Shown here: piece by piece, positions 27,060 through 33,020 of the stretch
Layout of the letters: the number at the start of each line of letters is the position of its first letter
How positions within the stretch are numbered: the stretch's first letter is position 1
Source: Deltaproteobacteria bacterium
GTDB taxonomy: Bacteria > Desulfobacterota > Binatia > DP-6
Length of the DNA stretch: 33,020 nucleotides
Direction: 5' to 3'
Assembly: GCA_005879205.1 (NCBI GenBank)
Contig: VBLD01000086.1
Span: forward strand, 1 to 33,020
Notes under the pieces: generated by a model
Told to the model about the DNA's origin: nothing
The model's database searches: none
Seen by the model: the letters and a program-made list of their open reading frames with translations, nothing else
Program-made: the position numbers and the translations under genes

Positions 27060-28193
27060 TCAGCGGTAGAACGCGGCCACCGCCTCCACTACCGCCTCGA
27101 CGGCGCGGCCGTCGAGCTGCGGATAGATGGGCAACGCCAGCACCTCGGCGGCGGCTCGCTCGGCCTCGGGGAAGTCCCCGCGCCGGAAGCCGAGCGTGGC
27201 GAGCGGCGGCTGGAGGTGGAGCGGCATCCGGTAGTAGACCTGCGCGCCGATCCCGCCCGCCGCCAGGTGCGCCTGGAGGGCGTCGCGATCGCGCGCCCGG
27301 ACGACGTACTGGTGGAAGACGTGCGCTTCCCCCGCCGGCTCGGGGAGGACGAGCGGCGCGTCGGCGCGGCCGGCGAGCCCGGTCTCCGCGAAGAGCCTCG
27401 CGTAGCGTTCGGCGACCGCGCGCCGGCGACCGTTCCACGCGTCGAGGTGCGGGAGCTTGGCGCCGAGCGCGGCCGCCTGCACCGCGTCCAGCCGGGAACA
27501 GAGGCCGAGCGACGCATGGACGTACGGCGTCGCCGAATGTCCCTGGTGCCGCTCCTGGCGCACGCGGGCGGCCAGCGCCGCGTCGCCGGTCAGCACCATG
27601 CCCCCGTCGCCGAGCGCTCCCAGGTTCTTGGTCGGGTAGAAGGAGAGGCAGGCGGCGCGGCCGAACGCCCCCGCCTTGACGCCGTCGGCCCGCGCCCCGA
27701 TCGCCTGCGCGGCGTCCTCGACCAACCAGAGCGCGCGCCGCTCGGCGAGCGCCCCGAGCGGGCGCATCGGCGCGAGTCGCCCGAAGAGATGGACGGGCAG
27801 GAGCCCGACGACGCGCTCCCGCGTCGTCGCGAGCACCGCCTCGGCCGCGGCCGGATCGAGGTTGAACGTCACCGGATCGACGTCGGCGAAGAGCGGCGTG
27901 GCGCCGAGCCGGACGATCGTGCTCGCGGTGGCCCAGAAGCTGAACGGCGTGGTGAGCACCGCGACGCCCGGCCCGACCCCGAGGGCGCCGAGCACGAGGA
28001 GAAGGGCGTCGGTGCCGGAGCCGACGCCGATCGCGTGCGGCACGCCGCAGTACGCCGCCATCGCGGCCTCGAAGCGCTCCACGTGCGGTCCGAGCACGAA
28101 GGCCTGGGTCGCGAGCACCTCCGCGATCGCGGCGCGGACCTCCTCGCCGACGTCACGATCCTGTGCCGCGAGATCGAGAAAGGGGATGGTCAT
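27060..28193 (-). CDS. DegT/DnrJ/EryC1/StrS family aminotransferase
   Basis: MTIPFLDLAAQ...GVGSGTDALLLVLGALGVGPG...VEDAAQAIGARADGVKAGAFGRAACLSFYPTKNLGALGDGGMV; ATGA overlap with upstream gene. Confidence 0.95.
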   Translation of the reverse strand: MTIPFLDLAAQDRDVGEEVRAAIAEVLATQAFVLGPHVERFEAAMAAYCGVPHAIGVGSGTDALLLVLGALGVGPGVAVLTTPFSFWATASTIVRLGATPLFADVDPVTFNLDPAAAEAVLATTRERVVGLLPVHLFGRLAPMRPLGALAERRALWLVEDAAQAIGARADGVKAGAFGRAACLSFYPTKNLGALGDGGMVLTGDAALAARVRQERHQGHSATPYVHASLGLCSRLDAVQAAALGAKLPHLDAWNGRRRAVAERYARLFAETGLAGRADAPLVLPEPAGEAHVFHQYVVRARDRDALQAHLAAGGIGAQVYYRMPLHLQPPLATLGFRRGDFPEAERAAAEVLALPIYPQLDGRAVEAVVEAVAAFYR

Positions 28194-29059
28194 GGCCCCG
28201 CCGTGAACGCCGCCGCGGCGTAGCCGATCACGTGCTCGTGCTCGTCGGTCACGTCGAGCGACGTGGTGTGCGCCAGCACCTCGCCGCGGCTGCCGCGAGG
28301 CAGCGCCCGGAGCAGCACCTCGATCGGATGCCGCCCGCAGATGGTCGCACCCGTCGACTCGACGTAGCGCGCGAACCCGTCGGCGTCGCCCGCGACGATG
28401 CGTTCGAGCGCGCCCGCGTCGAGCTCGGTGACGGCGGCGGCGACCGCGGCGCGGTCCGTGGGCGGCACGGGAAGGTAGTCGAAGCGCCGGCCGTAGTGCA
28501 CCAGGTCCGAGCTCACGACGACGAGCGTGTCGGGCGCGAGCCACGACCGCAGCGCGGCGGCGAGCGTCTCGCCGTCGCCGGCTTCGAGCCGCCCGACGAG
28601 CACCGGGACGAGCGCCGCTTCCGGCGCCAGCGCCTGGAGCCACGGAAGCTGGATCTCGAGGGCGTGCTCGCGGAGGAAGACGGCGGGGTTGGCCCGGATG
28701 AGCGGGCAGCGCGTGAGCGCGGCGAGCCCCTCCTGATCGATCCGGACGAGTCCGAGCGGCGTCCGGTAGGCCGTCATCGGCAGGACGGCAGCGCCGCGGA
28801 GCGCGGCGAAGTGACTCGGGCCGAGGACGAGCGCCCGCCGCCAGCCCGTGCCGGCGGCGGCGAACCCGCGCGCCGCCGTCGCGCCCGAGTACTCGTAGGT
28901 GGCGTGCGGGACGAGGATCGCGACGGTGCCGGGACGCGGCGCGCCCGCGGCGAGCATGTCGCGCAGCGCCGCCGCCAGTGCGTCCGGCGCGGCGGGGTAC
29001 CAGCGGCCCGCGAGATGCGGCTCCTTGATGCGCGGCACGGGTCCGGCGGGCTCGCTCAC
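28190..29059 (-). CDS. amrB: MEMO1-like protein (AmmeMemoRadiSam system protein B family)
   Basis: HLAGRWYPAAPDALAAALRDML...ILVPHATYEYSGATAARGFAA...RALVLGPSHFAAL...VVVSSDLVHYGRRF. Confidence 0.9.
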   Translation of the reverse strand: MSEPAGPVPRIKEPHLAGRWYPAAPDALAAALRDMLAAGAPRPGTVAILVPHATYEYSGATAARGFAAAGTGWRRALVLGPSHFAALRGAAVLPMTAYRTPLGLVRIDQEGLAALTRCPLIRANPAVFLREHALEIQLPWLQALAPEAALVPVLVGRLEAGDGETLAAALRSWLAPDTLVVVSSDLVHYGRRFDYLPVPPTDRAAVAAAVTELDAGALERIVAGDADGFARYVESTGATICGRHPIEVLLRALPRGSRGEVLAHTTSLDVTDEHEHVIGYAAAAFTAGP

Positions 29060-29322
29060 GGCTGGTCGCCGAACCCGAGCCAGAGGCGGTGCACGTCCGG
29101 CTCACGGAAGCAGCGCAGGCAGCTCACCACGTCGAAGGGCTCCACCACGCGCCGGTAGGTGATGGGCGCCTCGTCGTCCCGGCGTCGCACGGCCGCTTCT
29201 TCCGTGCGGCCCGTGCGCAGGAGGTAGTAGCCGACGACATAGCCGCTTCGCGTGTGTTGCGTGCCGTCGACCGCTGCTCCGCAGCGCGCGCAGCGGAGGG
29301 CCGGCGGGACGCTCGCTTCCAT
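29056..29322 (-). CDS. small zinc-ribbon-like protein
   Basis: CARCGAAV...CLRCFREPDVHRLWLGF (paired CxxC); stop overlaps MEMO GTG start (GTGA). Confidence 0.7.
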   Translation of the reverse strand: MEASVPPALRCARCGAAVDGTQHTRSGYVVGYYLLRTGRTEEAAVRRRDDEAPITYRRVVEPFDVVSCLRCFREPDVHRLWLGFGDQP

Positions 29323-29421
29323 CCGACGCGAACGTGTACGGACAAAGACGCGTCCCCGTCAACCGTGACGCCTCCGGCTTTGATTCCGAGGGGCGCGGCG
29401 GGTAACGTGCGATCGAGCACG

Positions 29422-31743
29422 ATGGCAAGACCCCAGCGGGCAGGCATGCTCCGGCGCATCCTCGCCTGGAGCATGGTGGCGATGCTCCTGGCCGCGGGCG
29501 TGGCGGGCTTCGTCGTCTACCGGGAGGTCACGACCGACCTGCCGCCCGTCGACCAGCTTCTCCGCTACCAGCCGCCGGTCGCGACGCGCATCTTCGCCGA
29601 CGACGGCACGCTCGTGGGCGAGTTCTACGTCGAGCGTCGCTACCTCGTGCCGCTGGCGAGCATCCCGCCGCACGTGCGTATGGCGTTCCTGGCGGCGGAA
29701 GACGCCGACTTCTACCGGCATCACGGCGTGAATCCGCTCAGCATCCTGCGCGCGCTCATGGCGAACGTGCTCCACCACCAGGTGGTGCAGGGCGGCAGCA
29801 CGATCACCCAGCAGGTGGTGAAGGCGCTCCTCCTCTCGCCCGAGCGAAGCTACGAGCGCAAGGTGAAGGAGCTGGTCCTGGCGTTCCGGCTCGAGGCGAA
29901 GCTCTCCAAGGACGACATCCTCTACCTGTACCTGAACCAGATATACTTCGGCGCCGGGGCCTACGGCGTCGCGGCGGCCGCGCGCGCGTTCTTCGACGTC
30001 GACGTCGGCGACCTGACGATCGCGCAGGCGGCGCTCCTGGCCGGGCTCCCGCAGGCTCCGAGCCGCTACGACCCGCAGCGCCACCCCCAGCAGGCGATCG
30101 CCCGCCAGCACTACGTCCTCGAACGCATGCGCACCGAGAGCTTCATCGACGCCGACCAGTACGCAGCGGCACGTACGGAGCGGCTCGTCTTCACGCCGCG
30201 CCGGCCCGGCACCTACCTCGCGGCGTCCTGGTACGTCGAGCACGTTCGCCGGCTTCTCGAGGAACGCTACGGGGGCACCGCGCCTTACCAGCTCGGGCTG
30301 CGGGTCTACACCGCCGTCGATCTCGGCATGCAGCGCGCGGCCGAAGAGGCCCTGCGCGCGGGCCTCACCGAGCTCGACCGGCGGCAGGGCTTCCGCGGAC
30401 CGATCCGCCATCTCGACCCGCGCAAGGCCGACGCGTTCATCGCGCGCCTCGCCGGCGGCGTCGCGCCGGAGGCCGGGCGCCCGGTGCGCGCGGTCGTCAC
30501 CGAGGTTCGCCCGAGCGGGCTCGGCGTGCACACGCCGTGGGACCGGGGCACGCTCTCCGCCGACGCGCTCGTGTGGGGGAAGACGCGCGTCGCCCCGGGG
30601 AGCTTGCGCGCCGGCGACGTCATCTCGGTGCGGCAGGCCGGGCGCGGCGGCGACAGCACGATGCGCTTCGCGCTCGACCAGGAGCCGCAGGTCGAAGGGG
30701 CGCTCGTCGCCTTCGACCCCTACACCGGCGAGGTGAAGGCGATGGTGGGCGGCTACGACTTCAACCGGAGCCAGTTCAACCGCGCGGTCCAGGCCCGCCG
30801 CCAGCCGGGCTCGGGCTTCAAGCCGCTCGTCTACGCCGCCGCGATCGAGCACGGCTACACCCCGGCCTCGATCGTCCTCGACGCCCCGATCGAGCTGCCG
30901 AACGGGAACCAGCCGCCGTGGATGCCGCGCAACTACGAGGGCAAGTACTTCGGTCCGACGCCGCTCCGCATGGCGCTCGCCCGCTCGCTGAACAGCGTGA
31001 CCGTGCGGCTCGTCGACGCCATGGGCATCGACTACGTGCGCAAGTCGCTCGCCCGCTTCGGGCTCGAGGGCCCCCTGCCCCGCAACCTCTCGCTGGCGCT
31101 CGGCAGCGCGGAGGTGACCCCGCTCGAGCTGGTGCGCGCCTACGGCATCTTCGCCACGCTCGGCAAGCGCTTCGACCCGATCTTCATCACGCGCGTCACC
31201 GACAGCGACGGCAACCCGCTCGAGTTCGGGCACACGCGCCCGCGCTTCGAGCCGGTGATGAGCCCGGCCACCGCCTACATCGTCACCAACATGATGGAAT
31301 CGGTCGTGAAGCACGGGACGGGCCGCAAGGCCGCGGAGCTCGGGCGACCGGTCGCCGGCAAGACCGGGACCACCAACGACACGCACGACGCCTGGTTCAT
31401 CGGCTTCACGCCCGATCTTCTGGCGGGCGTCTGGGTCGGCTTCGACTCCGAGCGCTCGCTCGGCGCCCACGAGACCGGCGGTCACGCGGCGGCGCCGATC
31501 TGGACGGAGTTCATGAAGCAGGCCCTCGGCGACCGCCCGGTCGTCGACTTCCCGGTGCCGGACGGCGTGACGTTCGCCCAGATCGACCCCGCGTCGGGCC
31601 TGCGCGCCGTGCCGGGCGGCGAGTCCGAGCTGGAGGTGTTCGTCAGCGGCAGCGAGCCGACGCGCTACGCGAGCGCGCCCGAACCGACGGCCCTGGAACC
31701 CGCGGCGGCACCCGCCGATGTTCCGGTCCCCGACACGGACTAG
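29422..31743 (+). CDS. mrcA: penicillin-binding protein 1A family (transglycosylase/transpeptidase)
   Basis: AAEDADFYRHHGVN, GGSTITQQVVK, SGFKPLVYAAAIEHGYTPAS, SLNSV, KTGTTNDTHDAWFIGFTPDL. Confidence 0.95.
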   Translation: MARPQRAGMLRRILAWSMVAMLLAAGVAGFVVYREVTTDLPPVDQLLRYQPPVATRIFADDGTLVGEFYVERRYLVPLASIPPHVRMAFLAAEDADFYRHHGVNPLSILRALMANVLHHQVVQGGSTITQQVVKALLLSPERSYERKVKELVLAFRLEAKLSKDDILYLYLNQIYFGAGAYGVAAAARAFFDVDVGDLTIAQAALLAGLPQAPSRYDPQRHPQQAIARQHYVLERMRTESFIDADQYAAARTERLVFTPRRPGTYLAASWYVEHVRRLLEERYGGTAPYQLGLRVYTAVDLGMQRAAEEALRAGLTELDRRQGFRGPIRHLDPRKADAFIARLAGGVAPEAGRPVRAVVTEVRPSGLGVHTPWDRGTLSADALVWGKTRVAPGSLRAGDVISVRQAGRGGDSTMRFALDQEPQVEGALVAFDPYTGEVKAMVGGYDFNRSQFNRAVQARRQPGSGFKPLVYAAAIEHGYTPASIVLDAPIELPNGNQPPWMPRNYEGKYFGPTPLRMALARSLNSVTVRLVDAMGIDYVRKSLARFGLEGPLPRNLSLALGSAEVTPLELVRAYGIFATLGKRFDPIFITRVTDSDGNPLEFGHTRPRFEPVMSPATAYIVTNMMESVVKHGTGRKAAELGRPVAGKTGTTNDTHDAWFIGFTPDLLAGVWVGFDSERSLGAHETGGHAAAPIWTEFMKQALGDRPVVDFPVPDGVTFAQIDPASGLRAVPGGESELEVFVSGSEPTRYASAPEPTALEPAAAPADVPVPDTD

Positions 31744-31845
31744 GGCGCGACCCGAGATGTGCGGGGCGGCGGGAAGGGGCACCGCCGCGGCTCCCGGTCC
31801 TCGCTCCACGCGATCTCGGACCGCACCCCAAGCCGCGAGGTGCGC

Positions 31846-32871
31846 CTAGAGGCGCCAGTAGGCCCCTTGCGCGGCCCGCACCCGGGCGAGCACGGGCTCG
31901 ACGCGGCGTACCTCACCCGTGGCCGACGGCGGCGACTTGGTTGCCCCGCGCATCGCCGCGACGACGGCATCGACGCCCTCGGTGAGCGCGCCGAGGTCGT
32001 ACCCGCCCTCGAGCACCGCCGCGATCCGCCCGCCCGCCGTCTCGGCGGCGAGCTCGGTGCAGGCGAGCGCCATGGCGCCGAAGCCCGCGGGCGTCACCTC
32101 CATGCCGCCGAGCGGATCGCGATGATCGCAGTCGAAACCCGCCGACACCAGGACGAACTCGGGCGCGAACTGCCGGCAGACCGGCAGGACCACCTCGCGA
32201 AAAGCCTGCACGTACTCGGCGTCACCGAATCCGGCGGGGAACGGCAGGTTCAGCGTCCGCCCGGCGCCGCGGCCGCGCCCAACCTCGTCGACGGCGCCCG
32301 TGCCCGGATAGTACGGAAACTGATGCGTGGACACGTAGAGCACGTCGGGATCCGCCTCGAAGAGGTGCTGGGTGCCGTTGCCGTGATGCAGGTCCCAGTC
32401 GATGATCGCGATCCGTCCGATGCCCCTCGTGCGGAGGAACGCGGCGGCCACGGCGACGTTGTTGAAGAAGCAGAAGCCCATCGCGCGCTCCCGCTCGGCA
32501 TGATGGCCCGGCGGCCGCACGAGCGCGACCGCGTTCGTCACCTCGCCCGCGAGAATCGCCTCGCAGCAGACGAGAAGGCTTCCCGCCGCGAGCCGGGCAG
32601 CCTCGTAGGAGCCGGCGGACGCGACGGTGTCCGCGTCGAACACGGCGCGTGGCCGTCCGGCGGTGCTGGCGACGCGCTCGACGTGCGCCCCCGTGTGGAC
32701 CAGCGCCAGCTCGTCGGGCGTCGCCGGACGCGCGGGAAGCCGGACGAGCCCTCGCGTGTCGTCGACGTGATCGAGCAGGATCCGCAGACGGTCGGCGCGT
32801 TCGGGATGGCCGCGACCCGGATCGTGCGCCAGCATGCGGGGCTCGGACGCGACCGCCGTACCGCCTGCCAT
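31846..32871 (-). CDS. histone deacetylase/acetoin utilization (class II HDAC-like) family protein
   Basis: RPPGHHAERERAMGFCFFNNVAVAA, IIDWDLHHGNGTQHLFEADPDVLYVSTHQFPYYPGTG, LVSAGFDCDHRDPLGGM, LEGGYD. Confidence 0.95.
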   Translation of the reverse strand: MAGGTAVASEPRMLAHDPGRGHPERADRLRILLDHVDDTRGLVRLPARPATPDELALVHTGAHVERVASTAGRPRAVFDADTVASAGSYEAARLAAGSLLVCCEAILAGEVTNAVALVRPPGHHAERERAMGFCFFNNVAVAAAFLRTRGIGRIAIIDWDLHHGNGTQHLFEADPDVLYVSTHQFPYYPGTGAVDEVGRGRGAGRTLNLPFPAGFGDAEYVQAFREVVLPVCRQFAPEFVLVSAGFDCDHRDPLGGMEVTPAGFGAMALACTELAAETAGGRIAAVLEGGYDLGALTEGVDAVVAAMRGATKSPPSATGEVRRVEPVLARVRAAQGAYWRL

Positions 32872-32917
32872 CGGCGCGGACGATAGCAGAGCACTGCGCG
32901 AGCCGCGACGTGCTCAA

Positions 32918-32946
32918 TTGACACTCCGTACCCTTTTACCTACGCT
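32918..32946 (+). promoter_or_regulatory. candidate promoter TTGACA-N17-TACGCT upstream of tat gene
   Basis: Exact TTGACA at 32918-32923, weak -10 at 32941-32946. Confidence 0.4.
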
Positions 32947-32954
32947 CGCCTCGC

Positions 32955-33020
32955 ATGTTCGGCATCGGAATGCCCGAGCTCCTCGTGATTCTCGTGGTCG
33001 CGCTCGTGGTTCTCGGCCCC
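32955..33020 (+). CDS. Sec-independent translocase TatA/TatB, truncated by window edge
   Basis: MFGIGMPELLVILVVALVVLGP, the conserved TatA/B N-terminus. Confidence 0.85.
   Translation, partial: MFGIGMPELLVILVVALVVLGP

Noticed and set aside
26250-28223. 657-aa plus-strand ORF over the DegT and DUF11 genes
   Set aside because: Antisense shadow ORF, Arg-rich, no recognisable motif
28194-29105. N-terminal extension of the aminotransferase ORF (27060..29105)
   Set aside because: Overlaps the MEMO gene in another frame and is Arg/Ala-rich; the true start is ATG 28193
29359-31809. 816-aa minus-strand ORF antisense to PBP1A
   Set aside because: Shadow ORF; composition artefact, while the plus strand encodes all PBP1A motifs
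31846-32871. HDAC-like gene as part of a defence or chromatin system
   Set aside because: Matches the widespread bacterial class II deacetylase/acetoin-utilization family; no supporting context

Overview
This is a GC-rich bacterial chromosomal window with a dense, mostly ordinary gene set. My taxon guess is a soil or environmental deltaproteobacterium- or Binatota-like lineage, at low confidence. I saw no rRNA, tRNA, CRISPR array, transposase or integrase by eye. I support about 27 protein-coding loci, including: HAD hydrolase, GAF/AAA+/Fis regulator, HDOD protein, D-Ala-D-Ala carboxypeptidase, TPP enzyme, THUMP protein, enoyl-CoA hydratase, secreted propeller and Cys-rich proteins, two small HTH proteins, double-GNAT, SBP56-like lipoprotein, SDR, MFS, S53 peptidase, radical SAM protein, TIR-like protein, PtsP, DegT aminotransferase, MEMO-like protein, PBP1A, HDAC-like protein and the start of a TatA/B gene. 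The most interesting locus is about 22.2-23.5 kb. It holds an apparently orphan TIR-like (PF10137/Cap12-type) protein, preceded by a -24/-12-like motif and followed by a 230-bp intergenic region packed with long inverted repeats. Other notable points: an exact 13-bp tandem duplication that frameshifts a carboxypeptidase upstream of its KTG motif; a second frameshift in a PKD/choice-of-anchor protein; a TPP enzyme with Lys at the usual catalytic Glu position; a hairpin core shared by three convergent intergenic regions; and an overlapping zinc-ribbon/MEMO/aminotransferase operon. All family calls come from reading motifs; no database search was run.
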